A stretch of DNA of 64,000 nucleotides from Candidatus Latescibacterota bacterium (GTDB taxonomy: Bacteria; Latescibacterota; UBA2968): contig JAJEDY010000094.1 of assembly GCA_022821275.1 (NCBI GenBank), positions 1 to 64,000 of the forward strand, read 5' to 3'. Positions 33,201-42,830 of the stretch are shown here, in pieces. Within the stretch, counting starts at the first letter, position 1; each line of letters begins with the position of its first letter. A program made the translations under genes and the position numbers. The notes beneath the pieces were generated by a model, which saw nothing but the letters and a program-made list of their open reading frames with translations, was not told where the DNA came from and did no database searches.

Positions 33201-33513
33201 ATTTGAGATCCATATCGGTACCGTAGTCAAATTCCATGAACACATAACCCCGACTGTCATAAGATCGCGCGCGGAGTGATTCAACGCCGGGAATCGTGCC
33301 CAGCATCTCTTCGATTGGCTTGGTGATTTTCTTTTCGATCTCTTCGGGCGATGACGAGGGATATGAAAAGCTCACATACATTCTGGGATACTGCAAGTCG
33401 GGTGCGTATTCGAGGGGCAATCTGAATAGGGAAATGAACCCCATGACTATGAGACTGAGTGCTACCATTACAGCAGTAATGGGTTTGTTGATCGCGTATT
33501 CCGAGAGTTTCAT
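30247..33513 (-). CDS. RND-family efflux transporter (AcrB/HAE1-like)
   Basis: 1088 aa; FSYPSSSPEEIEKKITKPIEEML; MVAIGMLVDPAVVALENIYRR; VVNNGIVLIDHINRYR. Confidence 0.93.
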   Translation of the reverse strand: MKLSEYAINKPITAVMVALSLIVMGFISLFRLPLEYAPDLQYPRMYVSFSYPSSSPEEIEKKITKPIEEMLGTIPGVESLRARSYDSRGYVFMEFDYGTDMDLKSIQVRDRVDQVRNQLPEDLERIEMRRWDSSDWEILDYNMIWLGDDQSELATVYKNTILPRLQRIPGVGNVEMEGADERILRVDVDKNRLHAHGLDIRTLNRTIRSNNINISGGYVTEGNKRLAVRAVGEFENVDQIRGLTLPNGLDIDDVAKVSYDYPEKRYFERMDGRDVVSMEIRKTSTANLVETCRLVRAELDALQDEIGRDKLRLHLRRDQSEAVVRGITSLGQSAILGGMLAIGIIFVFLRNFRSTLIVGSAIPISVLCVFMIMYLMRQVFGSTITLNMISMMGLMVAIGMLVDPAVVALENIYRRRFDEGDGTRTAAIEGSREIGIPVLAAALTTICVFVPLIFISGSYNTMWMRDFAITVCIAVVAALCVALTLIPLACSRAFSNAGTRVDLFLKIGLGTLFAAGATYLIYQAGIAESATWLKDNTLWILGGLSAIPTLAWAALGAFIATAGYLYFRFRHLGLKGVYTRIISTTLHYRWTTVVVATFILFGGIYIFTKIEVQRYRYQPDRRVDYMVEMPRTYDIDDALELFKQVEAIIIPYKEKLDIEAIKTRFSTRRGNTIYLYLKPVEESPLSTDDVKKQVSELLPKDIPGVRFKAGSRRGGSSATGVGVEIKGRNPEVLAILAEDIRLRMDDIEGIHDVETSLESGTEEIRVSVRRDRAQQYGLSPQEIAMTVATALGARGNSKFKTPDGEIDIALQLREEDRATLDQLKTLSFENNRGTMISFASLADFELTKGPQSIERQDRMSTVTVFANTEASEVQQVGYEMRDRMDAIPLPQGYSWQMDRRFRYMASEEGETNFTMIFAALLIYLIMASLFESYVHPFTIMFSISFAFIGVALGLYTFGIALDSNATYGLLILFGIVVNNGIVLIDHINRYRKQGLYRRDAILRGGQDRLRPILMTATTTILGLTPLVIPMIYGNAEGNARRWGPIGLVIISGLSISTILTLVILPTIYSLMDDLSGYTKRIVAVAKRA

Positions 33514-33778
33514 AAACAGACCTCAAAAGGGCGAAAAATGAAGGTTGAAGTGTGAAGTGAGATGCGAATCTCAGGGTGCGTTCATCTGCGGCTGAGACGG
33601 ATTTTGCTAAGTAACCATTTACTTACTTACGCATAATATACCACATTTCATCACAAAAGCAACCACAGTTTTTAAAAAATTTCACCGTTACAGAAAAGAC
33701 TTGCGATTTTGTTTTAATAGATATTTTATACTGAAGTCTGGAGCATAATCACACATTTACTTTCTAAAGGAGACTCCA

Positions 33779-34660
33779 ATGGGCAATCGCGTCAATCGCG
33801 CAGTTGAGTTGCTTTCAGAAGATCAACCGATCTATTATATGGGGGCACATACAGGGCATGTGCTTACGTTTGAACAGGGGCAGAATGACGCCAGTACCTG
33901 GGCGGATTATATCAATGTGGGTATGGAACACGGGGCTTTTAATCTGGGGGGTCTCGACGATTATATGCGCGGCCTGGTCAGCGGGGGACCTACCAATAGT
34001 GGGCACAGGACGCCCGCTGTTATTGTTGAAGTGCCAGTGGAGGGTGCTTCGGAAAATATTGTGCGCTACAATGCCTGGCAATTTCGACAGCTTCTCGCGC
34101 GCGGTGTACACGGCATTTTGCTCTGTCAGGCGGAATCACCCGATGCGATACGCGCTTTTGTCGAGTCGTGTCGCTATCCCATTAACCAAATCGGCGTGGG
34201 GCACGGTCTCGGTACAGGTACTCGGGGCGTGGGGTCCGAATCGTCTGCAACAGCGATATGGGGGATTAGCCGCGATGAGTATATTCAGAAGGCCGATCCC
34301 TATCCGCTGAATCCCGATGGCGAGTTGTTGCTGGGCATCAAGATTGAGAATGTGCGCGGCGCATCCAATATCGAACAGATTCTCAAGGTGCCCGGTATTG
34401 GGTTTGCCGAAATGGGTCCAGGCGACTTGAGTATGTCGATGGGATATTTGCACCGTCCGACGCCTTTTCCACCCGAAATGCAAGAGGTGAGGGATCGCGT
34501 GAAGGCAGCATGTGCAGAGAATGGCGTTGCTTTTCTCGAGGGTTGTAGTCCCGAGACGGTTGCCTCAAAGATCGACGAGGGCGTGCGCGTGGTTTCTGGG
34601 GGCAGGGAAGAGATTGCGCGTATTGGACGCGAATATTCGGGCCGTCGCATGCCGGTTTAA
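33779..34660 (+). CDS. HpcH/HpaI aldolase family protein
   Basis: IKIENVRGASNIEQILKVPGIGFAEMGPGDLSMSMGY. Confidence 0.88.
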   Translation: MGNRVNRAVELLSEDQPIYYMGAHTGHVLTFEQGQNDASTWADYINVGMEHGAFNLGGLDDYMRGLVSGGPTNSGHRTPAVIVEVPVEGASENIVRYNAWQFRQLLARGVHGILLCQAESPDAIRAFVESCRYPINQIGVGHGLGTGTRGVGSESSATAIWGISRDEYIQKADPYPLNPDGELLLGIKIENVRGASNIEQILKVPGIGFAEMGPGDLSMSMGYLHRPTPFPPEMQEVRDRVKAACAENGVAFLEGCSPETVASKIDEGVRVVSGGREEIARIGREYSGRRMPV

Positions 34661-34667
34661 TAAAAAA

Positions 34668-34698
34668 ATAGGGCTGTGCGAACATCGCACAGCCCTAT
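34668..34698. terminator. Hairpin terminator between convergent genes
   Basis: ATAGGGCTGTGCGA-ACA-TCGCACAGCCCTAT: 14-bp perfect stem flanked by an A-run on the + strand. Confidence 0.8.
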
Positions 34699-34718
34699 GT
34701 ATTCGATTTAATAAGCGC

Positions 34719-35192
34719 TTAAAATGGATTGCCCTGTCGCGCCAGTTCAAATTTTCGCCAGCCGACTTGTTTGTCATTTTCAAATACTTTTTGTATGGCG
34801 TAAAAGGAGGACGGATCGTATTCTCGCCAGACGCCCGTTTTCTTCCCTTCCAGATATCGGCCTTCTTCTTTTTTTACCCCGTTTCTAAAATAAGATATCC
34901 AGGGTCCGTCTTTTACACCATTTGTCCAACTGCCTTCTGTTTTTTTCTGTCCGTTGTTGTAAAATGTGATTTCAAGTCCATCTTGCATGACGCCATTTTT
35001 GTACGTGCCCTGTCCGCGCACGTTGCCCGCGATATCGTAATATGTCCACACCCCAGTGCGCGCACCACTGTCGTATTGCCCTTCTGCCAGTACGCGGCCG
35101 TATTGTTTTATTTGTGTCTGTCCTTCAAATAGCGAGGGCATCTGACATCCGGCTGTGAGTATTCCCGCGAGAAGGATTATAATTTTGTTCAT
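34719..35192 (-). CDS. MORN/YwqK-like repeat lipoprotein
   Basis: Lipobox LLAGILTAGC; repeats GQYDSGARTGVWTYYD, GTYKNGVMQDGLEITFYNNGQ, GSWTNGVKDGPWISYFRNGV. Confidence 0.8.
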   Translation of the reverse strand: MNKIIILLAGILTAGCQMPSLFEGQTQIKQYGRVLAEGQYDSGARTGVWTYYDIAGNVRGQGTYKNGVMQDGLEITFYNNGQKKTEGSWTNGVKDGPWISYFRNGVKKEEGRYLEGKKTGVWREYDPSSFYAIQKVFENDKQVGWRKFELARQGNPF

Positions 35193-35270
35193 TTTTTACT
35201 CCTGTGTTGTTCTTTGATATTTTATGTGATAAACTAATATACAAAACTGTTTTCATAAGGCAAAGGCGAA

Positions 35271-35387
35271 ATGACAAATGATTTGTTCAATGCCTGGGCT
35301 TACGCAATAATACCTGGACTGGACTTCAACCGCAAAGCGATTGCACTCAACGATCTCTTTATTGCCACAATCGTCTTCTCATTGTAA
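35271..35387 (+). CDS. Candidate small ORF, 38 aa, upstream of the XRE-cyclase gene
   Basis: MTNDLFNAWAYAIIPGLDFNRKAIALNDLFIATIVFSL preceded by a purine-rich stretch (aaggcaaaggcga). No homology known to me. Confidence 0.25.
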   Translation: MTNDLFNAWAYAIIPGLDFNRKAIALNDLFIATIVFSL

Positions 35388-35411
35388 TTTTTACAAAATA
35401 AAGAATCCTAT

Positions 35412-36137
35412 ATGATGCTCATCGAACTCGGTCAACGTCTTCGCGCTCAGCGGGAACGCCTTGGCCTCAAGCAAAACGACATTGCCAATGCCCTGCAGGT
35501 AAGCCCACAGGCCGTTTCCAAGTGGGAAAGGGGTGAAAACGGTCCCGATATTGCTACCCTGGGACCGCTTGCCAGATTGCTCGGCGTTTCTACGGACTGG
35601 CTTTTGGATGCACATGGCGAAAATCAAGATGTTTTTGATGCTACTATCTTTACCTCTACAGTCGTCGGTGCATACCAAAAATCATTACAAATGGAGGCGC
35701 GGGAGTTTGCAGCATGGGCAAATGGCATTTTGTTTCAACTGACCGAAGCTGTTTTGCGTCACGATGGCGTTCCGCTCAGATATATGGGAGACGCATTTTT
35801 GTGTTTTTTTTCTGGCGTACACCATCAGCATCGCGCTGCCCAGGCAGCGGCATTTTCCCAGCGACTTATCAGCGAAGATCTGGTCATTGGTTTGAGCAGC
35901 GGTGAGATTTATTTAGGCGCAATGGGGCATCCCGATTACGCTCATCCCGATGTGACGGGAGAAGTGGTCAACATCGCATTTATCGTTCGAGAATGGGCAG
36001 AAACAAATGTCCGCAAAGGAATTGCAGCAACGACATCTGTGTCGAACAAGCTCGATGAAGTTTTTGATATTTCCCACCCCACAGAAATCACTTTTCGCGG
36101 CATTGAGACGCCCATCTCAATTTGTGAGATTAGATAG
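35412..36137 (+). CDS. XRE HTH domain fused to a class III nucleotidyl cyclase-like domain
   Basis: LGQRLRAQRERLGLKQNDIANALQVSPQAVSKWERGENGPD then ...LRYMGDAFLCFFSG...VIGLSSGEIYLGAMGHPDYAHPDVTGEVVNIAFIVREWAE... resembling GDallavF / GiHtGevvvG.vG / yt.iGdaVN.AaRl. Confidence 0.75.
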   Translation: MMLIELGQRLRAQRERLGLKQNDIANALQVSPQAVSKWERGENGPDIATLGPLARLLGVSTDWLLDAHGENQDVFDATIFTSTVVGAYQKSLQMEAREFAAWANGILFQLTEAVLRHDGVPLRYMGDAFLCFFSGVHHQHRAAQAAAFSQRLISEDLVIGLSSGEIYLGAMGHPDYAHPDVTGEVVNIAFIVREWAETNVRKGIAATTSVSNKLDEVFDISHPTEITFRGIETPISICEIR

Positions 36138-36188
36138 GGGCGTTCCCTACCCACGTGTGCCCAACGGTTAACTGAGAAAGGATGAAAT

Positions 36189-37640
36189 ATGGCCGATATA
36201 GTGTTGCCCGATAGCGCGACTGATATTCAAATTCCCGATTATTCGCATCTGCCCTATAAAGTCGCCGATATGTCTCAGGCAGATTTTGGACGAAAAGAGA
36301 TCACAATTGCCGAGCAAGAGATGCCCGGTTTGATGGCTGTGCGCGAAAAATACGCGGATGAGAAACCTCTGAAAGGTGCCCGCATAATGGGATCTTTGCA
36401 TATGACGATTCAGACGGCTGTGTTGATCGAGTCGCTCAAAGTGCTGGGGGCCGATGTGCGCTGGGCATCGTGTAATATTTTTTCAACACAGGACCACGCC
36501 GCTGCCGCAATTGCAGAAACGGGTACGCCGGTTTATGCGTGGAAGGGCGAGTCGCTGGAAGAATACTGGGAATGTACTTTACAGGCACTCAATTTTGTGG
36601 CGGGCGGACCGACACTGATTGTCGATGATGGCGGGGATGCGACGTTGCTGGTTCACCGGGGGTACCAGGCAGAAGACGATCCTTCGATTCTCGATGAGCC
36701 TACTGATAATCGCGAGTTGGAGATTGTCAATGCCGTGCTCAAGCGGCAACTCGATCGCAATCCGCGTTTTTGGCACAATATGGCCGCCGATATTCAGGGC
36801 GTGTCCGAGGAGACCACAACAGGTGTCCATCGCCTGTATCAGATGCGGGATGAAGGAACACTTCTCTTTCCCGCGATTAATGTGAATGATTCGGTGACCA
36901 AATCGAAATTCGTTAATCTCTATGGTTGCCGCGAGTCGCTCGCCGATGGCATCAAGCGCGCGACAGATGTTATGGTCGCCGGAAAGGTCGTTTGTGTGTG
37001 TGGTTATGGCGATGTGGGCAAGGGGTGTGCCCAATCTATGCGCGGATTTGGCGCGCGCGTGTTGGTGACGGAAGTCGATCCGATATGTGCATTACAGGCG
37101 GCAATGGAGGGTTTTGAAGTGACGACTGTGGAAGAAGCCCTTTCCGAAGCCAATATTTTTGTGACGACGACGGGCAATACGGATATCATCCGCATCGAGC
37201 ACCTGGAAAATATGCTCGACCAATCCATTGTGTGCAATATCGGGCATTTTGACAATGAAATTCAGGTCGATAAGCTGGGCGATTATCCGGGTATTATGCA
37301 CGAAAATATCAAGCCGCAGGTCGATAAATACACGTTTCCAGGTGGACATGCCATCTATTTGCTCGCGGAAGGCCGCCTGGTCAATCTCGGCTGCGCAACC
37401 GGGCATCCTTCTTTTGTGATGTCCAATTCGTTTACCAATCAGGTGTTGGCGCAGATGGATTTATGGGCACAGCAGCGAGATGTCGGCGTTTATACGTTGC
37501 CCAAACACCTCGATGAAGAGGTTGCGCGACTTCACCTCGAAAAACTCGGTGTAAAGTTGACCGAACTCACACAGAAGCAGGCCGATTATATTGGCGTGTC
37601 CGTCGAAGGTCCGTACAAACCCGATCATTATCGGTATTGA
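36189..37640 (+). CDS. ahcY: Adenosylhomocysteinase
   Basis: [70 protein letters not shown]-terminal PYKPDHYRY. Confidence 0.97.
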   Translation: MADIVLPDSATDIQIPDYSHLPYKVADMSQADFGRKEITIAEQEMPGLMAVREKYADEKPLKGARIMGSLHMTIQTAVLIESLKVLGADVRWASCNIFSTQDHAAAAIAETGTPVYAWKGESLEEYWECTLQALNFVAGGPTLIVDDGGDATLLVHRGYQAEDDPSILDEPTDNRELEIVNAVLKRQLDRNPRFWHNMAADIQGVSEETTTGVHRLYQMRDEGTLLFPAINVNDSVTKSKFVNLYGCRESLADGIKRATDVMVAGKVVCVCGYGDVGKGCAQSMRGFGARVLVTEVDPICALQAAMEGFEVTTVEEALSEANIFVTTTGNTDIIRIEHLENMLDQSIVCNIGHFDNEIQVDKLGDYPGIMHENIKPQVDKYTFPGGHAIYLLAEGRLVNLGCATGHPSFVMSNSFTNQVLAQMDLWAQQRDVGVYTLPKHLDEEVARLHLEKLGVKLTELTQKQADYIGVSVEGPYKPDHYRY

Positions 37641-37664
37641 TGATAGGGGATTTGCTACTTTTTT

Positions 37665-38543
37665 ATGCGATTTTTAGACTATTTTAATGGCGATCAGCCG
37701 GTCATTTCTTTTGAGATTTATCCGCCGCAGACGCAGGGGGGGATGCGCGCGCTCAAAGCGCGGGTTGTTCCCAATTTGCTCAAGCTGAATCCCAGTTATA
37801 TGACGGTTACGTATGGCGCAGGTGGCTCGACGCGCGCGAAAACGCTGGAGATTGCCTCGCTTATTCAGAATGAATTTGGGCTGACTGCGGCGTGTCATCT
37901 CACATGTGTGGGGTCATCTCGAACGGATATCGATGATATTTTGCAGGCGATTCGCGCAGAGGGTATCCGCAATATTGTCGCGCTTCGCGGCGATCCTCCT
38001 CGCGGAGAAGATACTTTTGTGCCCGCGAAGGATGGATTTGCTTACGGCAATGAACTCGTGGCGCATATTCGCAGCACTGAACCGAAAGGCGATGGGTTTG
38101 GGTTGGCTGTTGCGGGATATCCCGAGAAACACCTCGAAGCGCCCGATTTTGATACGGATATTGCAAATCTCAAGCGCAAGGTCGATTCCGGTGGGGATAT
38201 TGTTATTACACAGCTTTTTTACAATAACGATTACTTTTTTCGTTTTGTCGATCGCGTGCGTGCAGCCCATATCACAGCACCTGTTGTTCCGGGGTTGATG
38301 CCGATTCTCGCGGCAGGGCAGATACAGCGCATTGCGTCTTTGTGCGGCTCTGAGATCCCGGAGGATTTGCAGGATCATCTCAAGGGTGCTGTGGATGATG
38401 AAGACAAGGCGATGAATATCGGTATTGATCAGTGCATCGAGCAGGCGACCGAATTGCTCGAACAGGGCGTGCCGGGTATTCACTTTTACGTGCTGAACAA
38501 ATCCACTCACATGCGCCAGATTATCAAAGCGCTTCCGCTCTAA
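37665..38543 (+). CDS. metF: Methylenetetrahydrofolate reductase
   Basis: ISFEIYPPQTQGG; NIVALRGDPPRGE; FNNDYFFRFVDRVRAAHITAPVVPGLMPI region. Confidence 0.93.
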   Translation: MRFLDYFNGDQPVISFEIYPPQTQGGMRALKARVVPNLLKLNPSYMTVTYGAGGSTRAKTLEIASLIQNEFGLTAACHLTCVGSSRTDIDDILQAIRAEGIRNIVALRGDPPRGEDTFVPAKDGFAYGNELVAHIRSTEPKGDGFGLAVAGYPEKHLEAPDFDTDIANLKRKVDSGGDIVITQLFYNNDYFFRFVDRVRAAHITAPVVPGLMPILAAGQIQRIASLCGSEIPEDLQDHLKGAVDDEDKAMNIGIDQCIEQATELLEQGVPGIHFYVLNKSTHMRQIIKALPL

Positions 38544-39141
38544 GTGGAAATTTCTCAGTGATTAGCATGATTGGCTTTGTATTGGCGAATACCCTGTAGG
38601 TGCGGCTGAGAAGTGGTTCCCCTTCAAGATGCGCGATGGCTTCTGGCAAATCTCGTGCGGTTTCACAGTAGCACCACAACAATTCACGGCGGGTTTCCAG
38701 TCCGCTGTTTTGCAGAATTCCCCCCAATCCCGCAGGATCTGATTCCAATCCATCTAAAATGCCTTTTGGCAAGTGTTGTGGTACAATGAGAGATGTGGCA
38801 TACGCCTGAGTTTTCGGCATGTAGTTGCCTGTTGCGGGTGTTTGTAGTATCACTTGTCGCGCGATGACAGGTGCCCCTGATGACAGCTCGAGCCAGATAT
38901 GCTCGGAGCAGAGTGTCTGTTTCGCCTGGTGGAGGAGCACGACTTCCACTGGTGCGAGTGTATAGGCTTCGATGAGCCTTGTGACGGTGCCGTCGGTGAC
39001 GATCAATGCCCGTTGGAATGGCGTTAACTGCGCGATATTGATTTCTCTCGACATCGCTGGTCTTTCTGCCTGTGCGACAAATATATTTTTTACGTGCGTG
39101 TCAATAAAAGTTGTCGAATTGAAAATTGTATCTGTCTTCAT
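38524..39141 (-). CDS. Chorismate lyase-like family protein (UbiC/DUF98 type)
   Basis: LTPFQRALIVTDGTVTRLIEAYTLAPVEVVLLHQ...VIARQVILQ...; ATG at 39141 after a GAGGA site; 3' end overlaps metF by 20 bp. Confidence 0.65.
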   Translation of the reverse strand: MKTDTIFNSTTFIDTHVKNIFVAQAERPAMSREINIAQLTPFQRALIVTDGTVTRLIEAYTLAPVEVVLLHQAKQTLCSEHIWLELSSGAPVIARQVILQTPATGNYMPKTQAYATSLIVPQHLPKGILDGLESDPAGLGGILQNSGLETRRELLWCYCETARDLPEAIAHLEGEPLLSRTYRVFANTKPIMLITEKFPLRAEAL

Positions 39142-39271
39142 TGAGCTATTGTCCTCCTGTATATACAGTCGTTGTGTAACGCAGGTGAACTTTATACACA
39201 TAAAGACAAAAAAAGTTCTTTGAAACATTGCATGTGTGATTCTAATCCGTTATTTTGACAGAAAGGACAGC

Positions 39272-40036
39272 ATGCGAATTATCAGTTGGAATGTAAACGG
39301 GTTGCGGGCGGCGCTTCGCAAGGGGTTTATCGATCATGTTGAAATGCTAAATCCCGATGTGATCCTTTTGCAAGAAATTCGGGTTTTGCCCGAGCAACTA
39401 TCTGCGATCGAACGCAATCCCGAGGGATGGCATGTTATCTGGCATCCAGCCGAGCGCAAGGGCTATGCGGGTACAGCGGTATGGTCTCGCACGCCTGTAA
39501 GTGAGGAAGAGCGCGGTGTGGGAGAGGGCGATTCTGAAGGTCGGATTTTGCGGGTGAGCACCCGGGGACTTCAATTCGTTAGCGTGTACCTGCCTTCGGG
39601 ATCATCGGGCGATGAGCGCCAGGCGATCAAGGAGTGCTGGCTGGATCGCTTTCGCCCCTGGGCCGATGGTCTGGTCAAAAAACGGGTTCCCACAATTATG
39701 GGTGGTGATTTTAATATCGCGCATACCGAACGGGATATTTTTTATGCTAAGAGCAACGAAAAGAATTCGGGTTTTTTGCCGCATGAACGCGCGTGGATGG
39801 GCGATCTCATCTCATCGGGCTGGCGCGATTTTACGCGGGAGCAATACGGCGATGTTCAGGGGCCATATTCGTGGTGGTCCAATCGGGGCAGAGCCAGAGA
39901 GTTGGATCGCGGCTGGCGCATTGATTATTTGTTGGGCAATGCGGCAGCAGCAAAGCGCGTGCAATCAGCCCATGTTGACCGCGAAGGCGGCATGATCATA
40001 TCTGATCACGCACCGGTTGTCGTGGATTTGAAATAG
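39272..40036 (+). CDS. xth: Exodeoxyribonuclease III
   Basis: MRIISWNVNGLRAALRKGF; LLQEIRVLPEQL; GDFNIAHTERD; WRIDYLLGN; ISDHAPVVVDL. Confidence 0.95.
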   Translation: MRIISWNVNGLRAALRKGFIDHVEMLNPDVILLQEIRVLPEQLSAIERNPEGWHVIWHPAERKGYAGTAVWSRTPVSEEERGVGEGDSEGRILRVSTRGLQFVSVYLPSGSSGDERQAIKECWLDRFRPWADGLVKKRVPTIMGGDFNIAHTERDIFYAKSNEKNSGFLPHERAWMGDLISSGWRDFTREQYGDVQGPYSWWSNRGRARELDRGWRIDYLLGNAAAAKRVQSAHVDREGGMIISDHAPVVVDLK

Positions 40037-40056
40037 CTAATACACAGGAGATTTTC

Positions 40057-41487
40057 ATGCACACTCTTGAAACACATCCTTTTGCAGCCTTATTCGGCGT
40101 TGATGAAAGCGTGGCTACGCAGGCATTGTCCGAAGCGATGTCTCGAGGTGCCGAATTTGCCGATCTCTATTTTCAATATGTGCGTACGACCTCTCTGAGT
40201 TTGGAAGATGGGATTGTTTCCCAGGCGAGTACAGGTATTGATCAGGGCGTGGGGATTCGCGCGGTAATTGGGGATCAGGTTGGCTATGCTTTTTCCGAGA
40301 GTTTAGAGGCGGATGCGATTTATGTAGCTGCTCGGACAGCGGCTGCGATAGCAGAGGGCACAAAAAATGTGCCACCGCAACACTTGCAGGGTAGAGAGAC
40401 CGATAATTACTACGCGATTGACCGCGACTGGGATGAGATCAATATTACCGAACGCCTGCCATTGGTGCAAAGTGCAGAGGCTATGACTCGCGCAATGGAT
40501 TCTTCAATAGAAAAGGTGTCTGTGGGGTGGATGGATAGGGATGAGCGCGTGCTCATTGTGACCAGCGATGGTGTTTTCAGTACAGACCGACGGCCTATGG
40601 CGACGCTGTATTGCTCGGTGACAGCCAATAAGAATGGCGTGCGACAAAGCAATGGGGCTTCGGTTTCCCGGCGCGAAGGTATTGGCTATTTTACCGAAGA
40701 GAATATCAAAGCGGTCTGCCAAAAGGCGGTTGATCGCACGATGATTCTCTTTGAGGCGCAGCGTCCTCCTGCTGGCGAGATGCCGGTGGTGCTTGCAGCA
40801 GGTGCTTCGGGTATTTTGCTCCACGAGGCGATTGGGCACGGTCTGGAGGCGGATTTTAATCGCAAAGGTACTTCTATTTACGCGACGATGATGAACGAGA
40901 AGGTTGCCCCGGATTTTGTAACGATTGTCGATGACGGCTTGCAGGAAAATGATCGCGGGGCGCTCAATGTAGATGACGAGGGCCAGGATACTGCGTGTAC
41001 GACGCTTATTGAAAACGGTGTCTTAAGAAGCTATTTGCACGACCGCATTTCGGCCAAACACTACGGGGTTTCACCCACGGGATCGGGCCGCCGAGAGAGT
41101 TTTCGGCATGTTCCTATGCCGCGTATGCGATCTACGTATATGCTCGATGGCCCACACACCCGCGACGAGATTATTCGCGCTGTCGATTACGGCATTATTG
41201 CCGATACGTTTACGAATGGACAGGTGCAAATAGGGGCGGGTGATTTTACTTTTTATATCAAGAATGGATGGCTTATCGAAGGGGGCAAAATCACTGCGCC
41301 GATCAAGGATGTGAATATTATCGGCAATGGTCCAGAGGCATTAAAAAATGTGGTTATGGCAGCCGGCGATGCCGTGTTGGACGATGGTAGCTGGACGTGT
41401 GGAAAAAATGGACAAGGCGTGCCCGTTTCGATGGGTGTGCCGACGCTGCTGGTGGAAAAAAGTATGACTGTGGGTGGGGTGAATTAA
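40057..41487 (+). CDS. tldD: Metalloprotease TldD
   Basis: VVLAAGASGILLHEAIGHGLEADFNRKGTSIY HExxxH motif; DDGLQENDRGALNVDDEG. Confidence 0.93.
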   Translation: MHTLETHPFAALFGVDESVATQALSEAMSRGAEFADLYFQYVRTTSLSLEDGIVSQASTGIDQGVGIRAVIGDQVGYAFSESLEADAIYVAARTAAAIAEGTKNVPPQHLQGRETDNYYAIDRDWDEINITERLPLVQSAEAMTRAMDSSIEKVSVGWMDRDERVLIVTSDGVFSTDRRPMATLYCSVTANKNGVRQSNGASVSRREGIGYFTEENIKAVCQKAVDRTMILFEAQRPPAGEMPVVLAAGASGILLHEAIGHGLEADFNRKGTSIYATMMNEKVAPDFVTIVDDGLQENDRGALNVDDEGQDTACTTLIENGVLRSYLHDRISAKHYGVSPTGSGRRESFRHVPMPRMRSTYMLDGPHTRDEIIRAVDYGIIADTFTNGQVQIGAGDFTFYIKNGWLIEGGKITAPIKDVNIIGNGPEALKNVVMAAGDAVLDDGSWTCGKNGQGVPVSMGVPTLLVEKSMTVGGVN

Positions 41488-42804
41488 ATGGAACGAGAAC
41501 TTCTCCAACAGGCCGAGCAGGCGGTTGAACTGGCGCTAAAAACTGGGGCAAATGATGCGATAGCGCGGGTGCGGGATGAAAACAGTGCGGAATACACGTA
41601 TCGCGATGGAAATATTGAGCAGGTTCAACAAAGTGCTACCCGCGGCTTGAGCATTCAATTGTATGTCAATGGGCGGTATTCCACACACCAGACCTCGGAT
41701 TTGCGCGCGGCGTCTGTTGCCCGGTTTATCGAAGATGCCGTTGCGCTGACGCAGCATCTGGCCGAAGATCCGCATCGCGTTATTCCCGATGCTGCATTGT
41801 ATGAAGGTCGTCCGGATACCGATCTCCAATCCGACGATGCTGCGGTGCGCGATTTGCCCCGCGAAGCGTGTATTGACTGGCTCAAAAAGATGGATGCTGT
41901 CACCCATACAGATGATCGCGTGGTGAGTGCTACTGCTGATGTTTATTATGGCTGGAATACGTCGGCTCGGGTGAGTTCAAATGGATTTTCGGGGATACAG
42001 AGCGGGACTTCGATAGGCTATGGCGCGAGTGTGACGCTCAAAGAGGGTGCGCACGGGCGTCCCGAAGATCATCGCTATGTGCGGGCGCATCATTTGTCGG
42101 ATTTGCCCGATCCGGAGGCAGTTGCTCGCGAGGGACTCGACCGCGCACTTTCCCGATTGGGTAGTGAAAAAGCATCGAGCGGGCGGGCGACTATGGTGGT
42201 TGATCCCGAAGCGGGCGGGCGTTTGATGGGCACAATATGGGGTGCGTTGCAGGCGCGCAGTATCCAGCAGAACCGGTCTTTTCTCGCTGATAAAAAAGAC
42301 GCGCAAATTGCCAATTCGCTTCTGACGGTGACAGATGATCCCCTGATGGTGCGCGGTCTCGCATCCCGGCATTACGATGGCGAGGGTATTTCTGCAAGGC
42401 ACAGGTGTGTCGTAGATCAGGGCGTTTTGCAAATGTATTACGTCGATACGTATTACGGGCGCAAACTCGGCTGGGAGCCGACGACTGGCATGTCGTCCAA
42501 TCTCGTTTTTGCGCCGGGCGAGAAAGATATCAATGGTCTGATTGCAGAGATTGGAGACGGCTTTCACGTCACGTCCTGGCTCGGTGGCAATGCCGATACG
42601 ACGACTGGAGATTTTTCTTATGGTTTTCGCGGCTTCCGCATTGCCAATGGACAGAAAACAGGTGCGGTATCGGAAATGAATATCGCTGGCAATTTTCTCG
42701 ATTTGTTGGAAAACCTCGTCGCTGTGGGCAATGATCCCAATGTCTATTCCAGCATGCAAACGCCTACTCTGGTTTTTGACAATGTGGCGTTTAGCGGGAA
42801 GTAG
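41488..42804 (+). CDS. pmbA: TldE/PmbA partner protein
   Basis: VVDPEAGGRLMGTIWGALQARSIQQNRSFLADK; follows tldD by 0 nt. Confidence 0.9.
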   Translation: MERELLQQAEQAVELALKTGANDAIARVRDENSAEYTYRDGNIEQVQQSATRGLSIQLYVNGRYSTHQTSDLRAASVARFIEDAVALTQHLAEDPHRVIPDAALYEGRPDTDLQSDDAAVRDLPREACIDWLKKMDAVTHTDDRVVSATADVYYGWNTSARVSSNGFSGIQSGTSIGYGASVTLKEGAHGRPEDHRYVRAHHLSDLPDPEAVAREGLDRALSRLGSEKASSGRATMVVDPEAGGRLMGTIWGALQARSIQQNRSFLADKKDAQIANSLLTVTDDPLMVRGLASRHYDGEGISARHRCVVDQGVLQMYYVDTYYGRKLGWEPTTGMSSNLVFAPGEKDINGLIAEIGDGFHVTSWLGGNADTTTGDFSYGFRGFRIANGQKTGAVSEMNIAGNFLDLLENLVAVGNDPNVYSSMQTPTLVFDNVAFSGK

Positions 42805-42830
42805 GTAACTGGCCTATCAGAGGTGACATA

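Noticed and set aside
36138-36188. Possible SAH riboswitch before ahcY
   Set aside because: Only about 50 nt and no recognisable SAH aptamer core.
40057-42804. tldD/pmbA as a peptide-modification (microcin-like) locus
   Set aside because: No precursor peptide or maturation enzymes nearby; the pair is a widespread housekeeping module.
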